Positions 8,480 to 16,672 of a stretch of 64,000 nucleotides of DNA are shown piece by piece (position 1 is the first letter of the stretch; each line of letters begins with the position of its first letter). A program made the position numbers and the translations under genes. Below the pieces are notes generated by a model that was not told the origin of the DNA, did no database searches, and saw only the letters and a program-made list of their open reading frames with translations. The stretch comes from JAHEZL01 sp046074525 (GTDB lineage Bacteria > Bacteroidota > Bacteroidia > Flavobacteriales_C > GCA-002722245): assembly GCA_046074525.1 (NCBI GenBank), contig JBJTOK010000043.1, positions 1-64,000 on the forward strand, given 5' to 3'.

Positions 8480-10084
8480 TCACTCCTTCACCACTTTAGA
8501 AGTGTAAGTATTTTGTCCGTCATTCGCCTCAATGATATACACTCCCGCTTCCAGTGCAGTTAAATCCAATACCATACGACCCAGATTTTCTTGCTCCTGC
8601 GCCACCAAAACACCAATAGCATTGTAAACTTTCACCTGCCACTCTACTTGTTTTTCTTCGGGAAAAATAACTGCAACTCTGCCGGAAGTAGGATTAGGGA
8701 AAGCCATCAAAGTCTTGTTCTTTCCAGGTTTTTCTTCAGAAGAAGTAAAAGAACTCAGGGAAGTGAAAAACGCCGCGCCTGCTTTGGCCTTATAATAGCT
8801 CCCATTTTCATCGCTATTATTCAGTGAAGTTCCTATCAGCAAATCATCTCCGGAAATACATAATGACGTTGCGAAAAAGCTGTGTAAATTACGATCAGGA
8901 TTACTCCTGCTGGAAGAAAAATCCCAATAGCCATACTGCTCCTTGAACCTATAAATCACTCCCGTGTGGTCTCCGTCATATCCATCAACACTAGGTATTT
9001 CAGTAGAATGAGCCGATCCTATATACAAACAATCCTCTTTCACACACATGGAATAACCGAAATAATCGTTAGGTGCCCAGTCGGGAGCAATGATCGTTTG
9101 CACCAAATACCACGCTCCCTTAAAATTTTTATAGTAATGCACCGCCCCGGCATTAGCGCCAACAGCCGCACAATTTTTATCGGCATTTTCGTACTTAGCA
9201 GCGATAAAAAGACGATCGCCATCAATCACCACCGATGAACCAAACTGGGTGGCTGCTTCCAATTTCGGGTGCAGAATCTTCTTATTTTGTTTCCATGTTC
9301 CATTTTCATTTTTAAAAAGATAAACTACACCCGCACCAAAAAATTGAGTGAGATTATTCTGATCGGTTCTGTATAAAGGCATTCCAACAGCCAGATAATC
9401 ACCATTAACATAAATGTTATGACCGAAATAATCGGATTTGCGGCGATCGGAATTCACCAGTTTTTGAGCTTGAATCCAATCTGTTCCCTCATTTTTAAAA
9501 ATATAGATAGCGCCGGCATCCGCCAGTGGCTCCTCACCTTGCTCATTCAAATCGGAGAGCCAGGAACTCACGAAAATTGAATTGTCGTGAATTTTCACTG
9601 CCGAACCAAAACAATCACCGGGACGAGCATCCCCCGACAGGAGTTTTTTAACTTCTGTCCAGCGGCCGTTCACCTTCTTGAAAATGTACGCTGCACCAGT
9701 GGATGTACGCAACTTGTTGCCATTGACATCCTCCACTTCCTGAATAGCACCCACCACAATCATATCATTTTTCACATCGAGGGAATGGCCGAAAAGATCG
9801 TATTTCTTTCGGTCGGAAGGCACCAGCTTTTGCTGGAAAAACCAGGATTTATTGATTTTCTCGTAGACGTATACCGCACCTGATTCTTCAAGGTTGGCAG
9901 TATTTTCCTCATCGGTTAAATTTCCTTCGGCACCTATTATCGCCACGTCGCCGGAAATGGCGGTGGTATAGCCGAAAAACGCATCCGAAAAGCGATCGGG
10001 TGCAACTACCTTTTGCAAAGAAGGAGATTGCGCAAAGGCTGATGTAGCGAGAGAAAGGAGAAAAAGTAAAGTTGTGCGTTTCAT
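8480..10084 (-). CDS. FG-GAP repeat beta-propeller protein with T9SS type A sorting domain
   Basis: A 534-aa secreted protein. Signal peptide MKRTTLLFLLSLATSAFAQ (1-19) is followed by seven integrin-alpha-like FG-GAP blades, each with a core such as FFGYTTAISGDVAIIGA, LFGHSLDVKNDMIVVGA or QFGSSVVIDGDRLFIAA. The C-terminal 75 residues form a Por secretion-system domain (MAFPNPTSGRVAVIF ... YNAIGVLV ... LEAGVYIIEA ... SKVVKE). T9SS exports such proteins across the outer membrane and anchors or releases them. The frame is open 37 codons upstream into a palindromic repeat; the signal peptide fixes the true start. Ligand unknown. Confidence 0.92.
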   Translation of the reverse strand: MKRTTLLFLLSLATSAFAQSPSLQKVVAPDRFSDAFFGYTTAISGDVAIIGAEGNLTDEENTANLEESGAVYVYEKINKSWFFQQKLVPSDRKKYDLFGHSLDVKNDMIVVGAIQEVEDVNGNKLRTSTGAAYIFKKVNGRWTEVKKLLSGDARPGDCFGSAVKIHDNSIFVSSWLSDLNEQGEEPLADAGAIYIFKNEGTDWIQAQKLVNSDRRKSDYFGHNIYVNGDYLAVGMPLYRTDQNNLTQFFGAGVVYLFKNENGTWKQNKKILHPKLEAATQFGSSVVIDGDRLFIAAKYENADKNCAAVGANAGAVHYYKNFKGAWYLVQTIIAPDWAPNDYFGYSMCVKEDCLYIGSAHSTEIPSVDGYDGDHTGVIYRFKEQYGYWDFSSSRSNPDRNLHSFFATSLCISGDDLLIGTSLNNSDENGSYYKAKAGAAFFTSLSSFTSSEEKPGKNKTLMAFPNPTSGRVAVIFPEEKQVEWQVKVYNAIGVLVAQEQENLGRMVLDLTALEAGVYIIEANDGQNTYTSKVVKE

Positions 10085-10177
10085 AAATTTCAGTATTGCT
10101 ATTTCCAGGTTAATGGAGGAAGTAGCAAAAGGTCCCCAGAGAAATTTATTTTTTTTCAGCGCCTTTAAAATCATTGC

Positions 10178-10301
10178 TTTTCCCACGCATGTCATCCTGA
10201 GGGTACTCCCGAAGGACCTATCGCCCAGAATATCAAAATCATTGGATTAAAGTAATGACGATAGGTCCTTCGGGAGTACCCTCATGACATGCGTGGGAAA
10301 A
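10178..10301. repeat. Inverted repeat pair, family B, about 43-bp arms
   Basis: 10178-10223 and 10259-10301 are inverted copies, identical except for a 3-base insertion (CCT) in the left arm. The arm reads TTTTCCCACGCATGTCAT, then GAGGGTACTCCC, then GAAGGACCTATCG. Each arm itself has a TCGGGAGTACCC mini-hairpin. This resembles the GTCATCCTGAG...GAAGGA dispersed palindromes common in Bacteroidota genomes. It separates the anti-sigma gene's stop from the FG-GAP gene upstream region and could stop transcription between them. Confidence 0.75.
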
Positions 10302-11186
10302 TTATTTCTTGTCTTTCACCTTCATTTGCATCTTCACCCCATTATTAATCCTAGGATCGGCGCCGGCGTTAACAACAAAACTGAAAGTGCCGTCCTTAAG
10401 AGGAATTTTCACTTTAAAGCTCTTGTCCTTCTCCACCCATTTCACACTATAGTACTGCGTGCTGATCATGAGTTTTGTCTTTTTTTCATTCCACATCCAA
10501 ACCTTTCCATTGATATCAGGAATGTTGGAAGAAACCGTTCCATCTTCAAGCAGCATGAGAGAATACATCTGTGCCACCGAAAATTTCGCGATAAGCATGT
10601 TTACCGACTCGCCCTGCTCGTTTTTTCCCGACCATAAAGTATCGGCACCGCGGGGCTGTGGGTGATAGGTTTGAATAGATTCCGGTTTATTCTTCGCCGG
10701 TTTCGAAAACACAGCGCTATCGTTTTTCTGCAAAGGGGCGACATCAAATGTTGCTGTATCACCAGTGGCCTCCTGCAAACGTGGTTTTTCGTGCTGTTCA
10801 GGATGCACTGTTTTTTCTTCCTGCTGTTGAAGTAAAGTAGTAGAAATTTCTTCCTGCTCTTCTTCCGGTTCAAAAGTTTCGTGATGTACCGGGGAAGGAG
10901 CCATCATCAGGATAAAACAAAGAATCGCAATCAATAAAATCCCCACGAAAATTGCGGCAATGATCCACATTTTTCTTATCCATTTAAACTTATGGAAAGA
11001 AGCGTTCGCCTTCTGTTTAAAGGCTTTGCGATCGATGCCTTTAAAGAGATTTTTCTGATAATTTACTTTCAACTGCAACTCCGGTGACCCTTGCAGCTTA
11101 GCTTCAAAAGCACGCAGCTCTTCGCCACTCATCTCCTTGCGGAGATGGGCATCGATCTGTTCCATTTCTTCTAAGCTAGGTCTCAT
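10302..11186 (-). CDS. Putative membrane anti-sigma factor
   Basis: A 294-aa single-pass protein. An N-terminal cytoplasmic helical region (MRPSLEEMEQIDAHLRKEMS ... FEAKLQGSPELQ, 1-65) resembles Bacteroidota anti-sigma N-termini but has no zinc-finger HxxxCxxC. A basic stretch and a membrane segment (about 72-95) follow, then a Glu/Gln/Pro-rich linker and a periplasmic domain (about 185-294) of unknown type. Its ATG overlaps the stop of the ECF sigma gene by four bases (ATGA). That overlap and the topology are the reasons for calling it the cognate anti-sigma factor. Confidence 0.7.
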   Translation of the reverse strand: MRPSLEEMEQIDAHLRKEMSGEELRAFEAKLQGSPELQLKVNYQKNLFKGIDRKAFKQKANASFHKFKWIRKMWIIAAIFVGILLIAILCFILMMAPSPVHHETFEPEEEQEEISTTLLQQQEEKTVHPEQHEKPRLQEATGDTATFDVAPLQKNDSAVFSKPAKNKPESIQTYHPQPRGADTLWSGKNEQGESVNMLIAKFSVAQMYSLMLLEDGTVSSNIPDINGKVWMWNEKKTKLMISTQYYSVKWVEKDKSFKVKIPLKDGTFSFVVNAGADPRINNGVKMQMKVKDKK

Positions 11187-11728
11187 TGTCCTGCTAATTT
11201 TTGTGCGAGTTCTTCGTAATTGTCCCTGGCTTTTTCCAGGCATTTGTACTTCTGGTTCTTTGCCGACTTTTCGTTCGCAAAACCAAAATTCAATGCTATG
11301 CTGGCCATGCTCAATCCTTCATGATAAAAGGCTTTCAGAAGCTCCCAGCATTTTTCGCCGATACTTTCCAAAGCCTTTTCGGCCAGACTCGTCTTTTCAT
11401 TATCCTCCCCATCGTAATCCACACTTTCATCATGTACATCAAAAGAAAAAGAAACTTGGCGGTTCTTCTTCACCAGCTGGTCCTTCCAAATGTATTTGCA
11501 AATGCTGTACAAATAAGTGCTCAACTGCGAAGTGAGTTTGAAATCACCTTCCTTCACCTTTTTGCACAGGATATACAAAGCATCCTGGTAAACATCCAAA
11601 GCCTCTTCCCTGCTGGCGCCATTGCTGCGCAGGAAATATTCGGCCTGGGCGTAATTCTTATAGAGCTTTAGTAAAGCTCTATCCTCCTTCCCGGCTTGAA
11701 TCAATGCTATAATTTCCTGATCAGACAT
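11183..11728 (-). CDS. ECF-type RNA polymerase sigma factor
   Basis: A 181-aa sigma-70 family protein of ECF architecture. Region 2 contains ASREEALDVYQDALYILCKKV (about 38-58) and LSTYLYSICKYIWKDQL. Region 4 has ECWELLKAFYHEGLSM-type helices (seen as GEKCWELLKAFYHEGLSMAS) and an HTH with ANEKSAKNQKYKCLEKAR. It reads promoters in response to an envelope or other signal relayed by the overlapping anti-sigma gene. The regulon is not evident; the adjacent FG-GAP T9SS cargo on the same strand is a possible target. Confidence 0.88.
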   Translation of the reverse strand: MSDQEIIALIQAGKEDRALLKLYKNYAQAEYFLRSNGASREEALDVYQDALYILCKKVKEGDFKLTSQLSTYLYSICKYIWKDQLVKKNRQVSFSFDVHDESVDYDGEDNEKTSLAEKALESIGEKCWELLKAFYHEGLSMASIALNFGFANEKSAKNQKYKCLEKARDNYEELAQKLAGQ

Positions 11729-11879
11729 ACAATATTTCTTCCACTTAATGGGTCAGCGATAAAAAGGTCACCCGGAATATCAAAAAATAATTTCGGGGTC
11801 AATTCACGACGAAGATAAGAGAAACAAAAAGTGAAAGGAATTTTTTACTTTTAATTATCCGCATCATTAAAATGGTATT

Positions 11880-12317
11880 ATGAATACTTCTATCTGGATG
11901 CTGGAAAACGACAACGACGATCGTTACATCACAGAAACTACCTTCCGGGAATTGGCAATCGATGTTCCTTTGCACTTCTTCTCCTACAGCGATGAACTTT
12001 TAAGCGCGCTGGAGCATGACAAACCCTCCATCATTATAATCAGTTCCAACTCGGTTCCACTTAATGGCATTGAAGTATTGCAAAAAGTGAAGACCCATCC
12101 TGAGCACAATACTATTCCCGTTGTCATCCTCAGCGAGATTTCTTCAGCTAAACTAATCAGCGAGTGCTACCGCGCCGGCGCTAATTCCTATGTAGTGAAG
12201 CCCCCTACACCAGCGCTCACCAAACAAAAAATAAAAGCCTTTTTTCGATTATTGGTTTACCGTGGCCGAAGTGCTTTAAAAATTAATTGTATAAATATTG
12301 TTTGTACATACAATTAA
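11880..12317 (+). CDS. Stand-alone receiver-domain protein lacking the phospho-acceptor Asp
   Basis: A 145-aa CheY-like protein with no output domain. The acidic pocket (LENDNDDRY, E9/D11/D13/D14), the switch Ser (VVILSE, S85) and the invariant Lys (YVVKPP, K107) are present. The strand-3 end, where LLDxxMP is expected, reads IIIISSNSVPLNG (51-63), so Ser55/56 replaces the phosphorylatable Asp. It is thus a pseudo-receiver or uses another switch. It is divergent from the sigma/anti-sigma operon. Its 3' end overlaps one arm of the inverted repeat preceding the YceI gene. Function unknown. Confidence 0.82.
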   Translation: MNTSIWMLENDNDDRYITETTFRELAIDVPLHFFSYSDELLSALEHDKPSIIIISSNSVPLNGIEVLQKVKTHPEHNTIPVVILSEISSAKLISECYRAGANSYVVKPPTPALTKQKIKAFFRLLVYRGRSALKINCINIVCTYN

Positions 12318-12329
12318 TTTATATCTTTG
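12277..12329 (+). promoter_or_regulatory. Twin MarR/OhrR-like boxes and promoter of the YceI gene
   Basis: A perfect 13-bp inverted repeat (12280-12292 and 12308-12320, 15-bp spacer) flanks a candidate promoter: TTTG (12301-12304), 17 bases, then TATCTTTG (12322-12329), matching the Bacteroidota TAnnTTTG -7 box. Each arm extends into a 15-mer matching the OhrR/MarR-type pattern TACAATTnAATTGTA at 13 of 15 positions (12277-12291, TAAAAATTAATTGTA; 12309-12323, TACAATTAATTTATA). Binding there would block the polymerase. No MarR gene lies in the window. Confidence 0.5.
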
Positions 12330-12354
12330 TCGGAAATTACTGAACTTTACAAAT

Positions 12355-12972
12355 ATGAAAACAACCTTATTATCAGCATTTGCCCTTACGGCAATCTTTT
12401 TTAGTTCCTGCGGAGAGTCTGCTACCACTGCGGAAACAACAACAAGCAGCGACAGCACAACAACCTATACTCTCGATGTAGCAGCATCGAAAGTAAACTG
12501 GAAAGGCGAAGTAGCCGGCGTTTACGGTCACAACGGCTATGTAAACTTCAAAAGCGGTTCCCTCCTTTTTGGCGACAGCGCCCTTGCAGGTGGTGAATTT
12601 GAAGTGGACATGACAGGAATCTATCCTTTGGATTCAGCTTCTTATAAAGAGGAAGATGGTCACAGAGCTACCGACCTGGTGAAACACTTAAGCACCAAGG
12701 ATTTCTTCGCAACAGATTCTTTCCCGACAGCAAAATTTGTCATCACTTCCGTGAGCGGCAATACAGCTAAAGGAAACCTGACTGTTCGTGGAAAAACCAA
12801 CGAAGAAACCCTGGAAATCCAGTCGCTGGAAAACAACAACGGCACCATCACTGCCAAAGGAAAACTGGTTTTCAACCGCCAGAAATACGATGTAGCATGG
12901 GTGCACTTCATGAAAGACATGGTTTTGTCGGATGATATTCAACTTGACATCGCTGTTGTAGCGAAAAAATAA
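12355..12972 (+). CDS. YceI family lipoprotein
   Basis: A 205-aa protein. A lipoprotein signal with lipobox FSSC (Cys at about residue 20) and a Ser/Thr-rich linker precede a YceI domain (about 42-205) with TLDVAASKVNWKGEVAG, GHRATDLVKHLSTKDFF, FPTAKFVITSV and LTVRGKT. YceI proteins are lipocalin-like barrels that bind isoprenoid or other amphipathic molecules and are often stress-induced. The ATG follows a TATCTTTG promoter box by about 25 bases. The frame opens 19 codons earlier, but the signal peptide sets this start. A terminator follows directly. Confidence 0.93.
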   Translation: MKTTLLSAFALTAIFFSSCGESATTAETTTSSDSTTTYTLDVAASKVNWKGEVAGVYGHNGYVNFKSGSLLFGDSALAGGEFEVDMTGIYPLDSASYKEEDGHRATDLVKHLSTKDFFATDSFPTAKFVITSVSGNTAKGNLTVRGKTNEETLEIQSLENNNGTITAKGKLVFNRQKYDVAWVHFMKDMVLSDDIQLDIAVVAKK

Positions 12973-12995
12973 TTTGTTCGACGTTTTAAGATGAG

Positions 12996-13027
12996 AAAAG
13001 GCTTCCGTAAGGGAGCCTTTTTGTTTT
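12996..13027 (+). terminator. Intrinsic terminator of the YceI gene
   Basis: AAAGGCTTCC and GGGAGCCTTT form a 10-bp stem (one T-G pair) around a GTAA loop, followed by TTTGTTTTG. It begins about 25 bases after the stop codon. Confidence 0.75.
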
Positions 13028-13104
13028 GCTACCACTTCAAATCTTTATTGCAATATTCTTTTCCAGACACTATATTAGCCCTGCCGACTGGAAAAAGCCT
13101 CACT

Positions 13105-14644
13105 ATGAAATTTATATTGTTCTCACTATTTTCTCTTTTTGTTTTTACTGCTTCTGCACAGGTAGTGACGGAGGTGTATCACGTTTCCGGGGAAGATACC
13201 ATTTGGGGTCGAGGAAAATATGTAGATAGTTTGAGAGAAGGGAAATGGGAATTTTATTACAACAGAGGCGAAGGTTTTGTCAGCAAAGGAAAATACCTGA
13301 AAGGCAAAAGAAATGGTGAATGGAAAGAGGCGGGTTCGGTTTTTAGCGATGATGTTTTCGACAGAGACTGGAATCGCCACTCACTTCCGGTTTCGCCCGA
13401 TATTATTCCTCCGGATGATGTACGAAGGTGTCGTTCGGATATTTCCATGGATGATTTTATAAAAATGTCGGATACCGCAGCTTATAAGTTCAGATGCGGT
13501 TCGTACAAGAAGGGAAAATATCTTGATGGATTAAGAGAAGGAGATTGGATATTTTATGCAGAAAAAAAACAAGGCAGCTTCTCTGGAATATAAACAAGGC
13601 TTGCCCAATGGTGTTTTTAAAGCTTTTCAGGAAAAGAAATTAATTATTACAGGTGAATACAAATACGGTAAAAGAAACGGAACATGGGAATTTCTGAGTC
13701 CGGAATCGTGCAATGAAGACAAGGAATATTCTACCGGGCAGTACGCCCATTATACCGAAGGACTTAGGCATGGTGAATGGAAGAGCTATCGTGTCAGCAA
13801 AAATTTCAAGCTGAAAAATGTGGTTAACACAGAAAAACTCCCCTTGATTTCCTCTTGTCATTTTTTGCACGGTGCCTTAGAAGGACAAATAGACCTAAAA
13901 TTCTATTTCATTGATAAACATTTGCCCATGCAGCGTGAAGAATCTTTTTGTATTAAAGACAGCTTGCTGAATGGATTGTATATCGAACGCACTTATCAAA
14001 CAATAGAAGCTCCGCCGTACAGCAGCATTGTGGGAGAAAAAACCATTTTATATACAGCAGGTATTGTCGAACAGGAATTTCTCATTCAGCATGAAGCAGA
14101 TGGTTTTACTTTGAGCAATAATATTAGTCAAATGCATCAGGGAGACCATATCTATATTTTTTATTCCGATCGTACGGATACTATCATCAGCAACGATTCT
14201 ATTTTTGAATTTAAAACAACAGATCTCCGACAGTCTTATAAGATAAAAGTGCTCAACAATAAATTGCAATTTTCATCCTACTGGTATGTGCATGGCACCA
14301 CTGATTTTTCTAATTATGATTATCATTTTTTCCCTCAGATAAACGAACTCACTATGATCAACGACTCGGTTTTCGATTACAAATACTTTCAAGATGGCAA
14401 ATTAAAGAAGCAGCTGCGATTTACACGAAAGAAGAAAACGGACTTCGAAATATATTATCTGGAAGAACATATTGTTGATGCGGATTTCACAGGAACCAGG
14501 AATGTAAGCACGGGTGGAGGAATAAATAACAGGCATGCGGAAGTAATGGCTTACATTCGAAAAGAATTTCCTGAGCTCTTTTTCAGAAGCTTTTACCAAA
14601 ACGACGTGAGGAAACTCGCAGAAAAAATTAACGATTGGCATTAA
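13105..14644 (+). pseudogene. MORN/YwqK-like repeat secreted protein, frameshifted at an A8 tract
   Basis: The first part (13105-13593) starts with signal peptide MKFILFSLFSLFVFTASAQ and has MORN_2-type units (GKYVDSLREGKWEFYY, GKYLKGKRNGEWKE, GKYLDGLREGDWIFYA). The second part continues in the +1 frame (GEYKYGKRNGTWEFLS, LRHGEWKSYRV) to 14644 and ends in a C-terminal domain of unknown type. Skipping one A in the eight-A run at 13562-13569 joins them smoothly (FYAEKNKAASLEYKQGLPNG), giving about 512 aa. The break could be a real mutation, phase variation or a sequencing error. MORN-type repeats of this kind occur in YwqK antitoxin-like and cell-surface proteins. Confidence 0.85.
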
Positions 14645-14645
14645 A

Positions 14646-15452
14646 ATGAAAAATTTAACACTCCTATTCTTCTCTTTCATCTTCTCACTTTCTTATGCAA
14701 CGCCTGAGTTAAGCTCCAATTCCTTTACTTCTGAAAATGTAAACATTGAAGTGACCTACAGATATAAAAATGACATCACCGATTTGTATTTTTCTTCTCT
14801 GGTGAAGAACTTAAATGATTATGCCGAAACCCTTATAAAATCAGGAAAAATTCAGAGAAAGAAAATATATCTCGACATCATGATTGCGGAATGGATGGGT
14901 CATGATACCGGAATCAGAATGTTCAGGTATAAGTCGGGATATTATTGTCACATCAACGGTTTGGTACAAAAAATAACGCAGGATTATCTGGCAAAAATAA
15001 TTCTCTATTTTTCCGCTCCCGACTGGCAATCTTTCTATTACGATGAAGGAAAATTAAAACCTAAAACAGCGCTTAAAATATTCAATCAACGCCTGGAAAA
15101 TCTCAGCACTTCTTTTAATCCGTCCAAATTGAAAGCATGGGAAAACGGTGGAATCACTGTGTATTTCGAAAATGATTCTCTGTTCTGCTACAATCAAAAA
15201 ACGAAATTAGGTCCTATAAAATGGATAACTCCTTTTGCTTTGAAAAACCGGCAATTTATTGTCATTGGAGAAACTCTTTTTATTTACGAAAAAGGCAGTC
15301 AGATCAATAAAATGCTACTCAGCAAAAATGTGTTGACCGATTATATGGAAGGCTGCTGGACGGAGATTTTTCCGAAATGGGTGAACTTCCATCAACCGGG
15401 AAAATGCTTTTTAAGTTATTCTTATCCGAAGAATAAATTTTACATGTTGTAG
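14646..15452 (+). CDS. Secreted protein of unknown function
   Basis: A 268-aa protein with a signal peptide (MKNLTLLFFSFIFSLSYA, 1-18) and no family I recognise. The body is rich in aromatic residues and Lys (SFYYDEGKLKPKTALKIF, WTEIFPKWVNFHQPGKC). The start codon is two bases after the stop of the frameshifted MORN gene, so the two probably share a transcript. AT-rich codon use matches the surrounding poorly characterised block. Not close to YceI, lipocalin or PKD folds by eye. Confidence 0.7.
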   Translation: MKNLTLLFFSFIFSLSYATPELSSNSFTSENVNIEVTYRYKNDITDLYFSSLVKNLNDYAETLIKSGKIQRKKIYLDIMIAEWMGHDTGIRMFRYKSGYYCHINGLVQKITQDYLAKIILYFSAPDWQSFYYDEGKLKPKTALKIFNQRLENLSTSFNPSKLKAWENGGITVYFENDSLFCYNQKTKLGPIKWITPFALKNRQFIVIGETLFIYEKGSQINKMLLSKNVLTDYMEGCWTEIFPKWVNFHQPGKCFLSYSYPKNKFYML

Positions 15453-15460
15453 ATCGCTTG

Positions 15461-16174
15461 TTATTCCATATACAAGCCATCTTCCCGAGACATTACCCGG
15501 GATAAAGAGGAATGCTTTTGGTTTGACATGTCAATAATATTTTGAAGGTCGCAAAGCAATTTATTATACTTCTTACTCTTGATCATAACACCTTCCCATT
15601 GTATCTTTTTCAGATTATTCCTTTCATATATTTCCAGTGATTTTTCAGCATCATAAAGAGTTAAATTATTTTTTATTTCATTGACCTGGGTATTGGAAAT
15701 TGCACAATAACAGGAAATGATATTTCCCATCAAATCGCCTTCCCTGAATGACGAATTATAGGAGTCGGAAATGACATTGAATGGGAATTCCCCCTGCATT
15801 TTTTCAAATGAATTGGATACCGATTTGAACATCTCCATAAAAACTTCTTGCCCTTCTTTAAGCGTCAGGTGCGGTTTAATCAATCGGCATTCTTTATACT
15901 CGGCAACAACAGCAGAATTCCCGAATTTAAATTTCATTTTTTGTGAATAGGTGAAGGAGAAAGAATCTGTTGCGCTTTTGTTTAATTGTTGCAAAGCAGA
16001 ATAGCTCTCAATAGTTCCTTTTGGATAAGCGTGGTTCCAGTTTACCCAGCCCAGCTCTTCACTATATTGAAAATTGCGATCTTCAATATTGGTTTCCAAA
16101 TGATCAAATACAAACGATTGCAGAATTACAACGGTAGCCACAAGAAAAAGAAGAACGATTATAAACCATTTCAT
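15461..16174 (-). CDS. Single-pass membrane-anchored protein, unknown
   Basis: A 237-aa protein with an N-terminal anchor (KWFIIVLLFLVATVVILQSFVF, 2-23, shown here as a description of that segment) and a soluble remainder rich in Lys, Asn and Glu. No family recognised. The C-terminal part carries NLKKIQWEGVMIKSKKYNKL and ends MSREDGLYME. Its start overlaps the stop of the upstream membrane gene by four bases (ATGA), so the two form a coupled pair. It is convergent with the secreted protein at 14646-15452. Confidence 0.65.
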   Translation of the reverse strand: MKWFIIVLLFLVATVVILQSFVFDHLETNIEDRNFQYSEELGWVNWNHAYPKGTIESYSALQQLNKSATDSFSFTYSQKMKFKFGNSAVVAEYKECRLIKPHLTLKEGQEVFMEMFKSVSNSFEKMQGEFPFNVISDSYNSSFREGDLMGNIISCYCAISNTQVNEIKNNLTLYDAEKSLEIYERNNLKKIQWEGVMIKSKKYNKLLCDLQNIIDMSNQKHSSLSRVMSREDGLYME

Positions 16175-16656
16175 TTTTCATTTGTTTTATAGATGTTGAA
16201 AATCACATAAGCAACTCCAGAATACCAAAATGCATTTCCAAAAAAGTGATAATCTCCAATCAAAATAATGGGTATGGAAAAAGACAAGGCGCCGATAATG
16301 AAACCCAGCCACAAATGTTTTATTGTAAGCTTGGAAATGCCACTGTACAGCCAGGAAAATGTCACTATTTCCAGCAAGGCACCAATAGTCGTCCCTAAAA
16401 TTACAAAGCCCAGTTTTGGTCCGTAATAGGCGTTGATCATGACGATAAAAAATGAGAAAATGAAAATGCAAACAGATAGAATAGTAAAAGCCACTTGTTT
16501 GATAAAACTGGTTTTTAACGAAACATTGATCGCCAGACTAAACAATGTTGGCGCAAAAAAAAGATTCGGATATAATTCCCTGTCTAAAAAGTCCAGAACA
16601 ATAAGTAGAATATAGGCTATTCCAATACTCAGCATTAATTTTTTAGAAGTTTTCAT
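16171..16656 (-). CDS. Small multi-pass membrane protein, unknown
   Basis: A 161-aa protein with four or five hydrophobic segments (about 7-24, 33-48, 56-75, 82-102, 115-150) and a short basic C terminus (IYKTNEK). No catalytic motif is visible. It is translationally coupled to the anchored protein downstream (four-base overlap) and lies 16 bases upstream of the WG-repeat lipoprotein's stop codon on the same strand. It may be the second gene of a three-gene transcript driven by the mirrored promoter at 18371-18525. Confidence 0.65.
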   Translation of the reverse strand: MKTSKKLMLSIGIAYILLIVLDFLDRELYPNLFFAPTLFSLAINVSLKTSFIKQVAFTILSVCIFIFSFFIVMINAYYGPKLGFVILGTTIGALLEIVTFSWLYSGISKLTIKHLWLGFIIGALSFSIPIILIGDYHFFGNAFWYSGVAYVIFNIYKTNEK

Positions 16657-16672
16657 GTTGTAAATTTTGTGT

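Noticed and set aside
10085..10195. Upstream extension of the FG-GAP protein to an earlier Met
   Set aside because: The extension is translated from repeat family B; the clear signal peptide starts at 10084.
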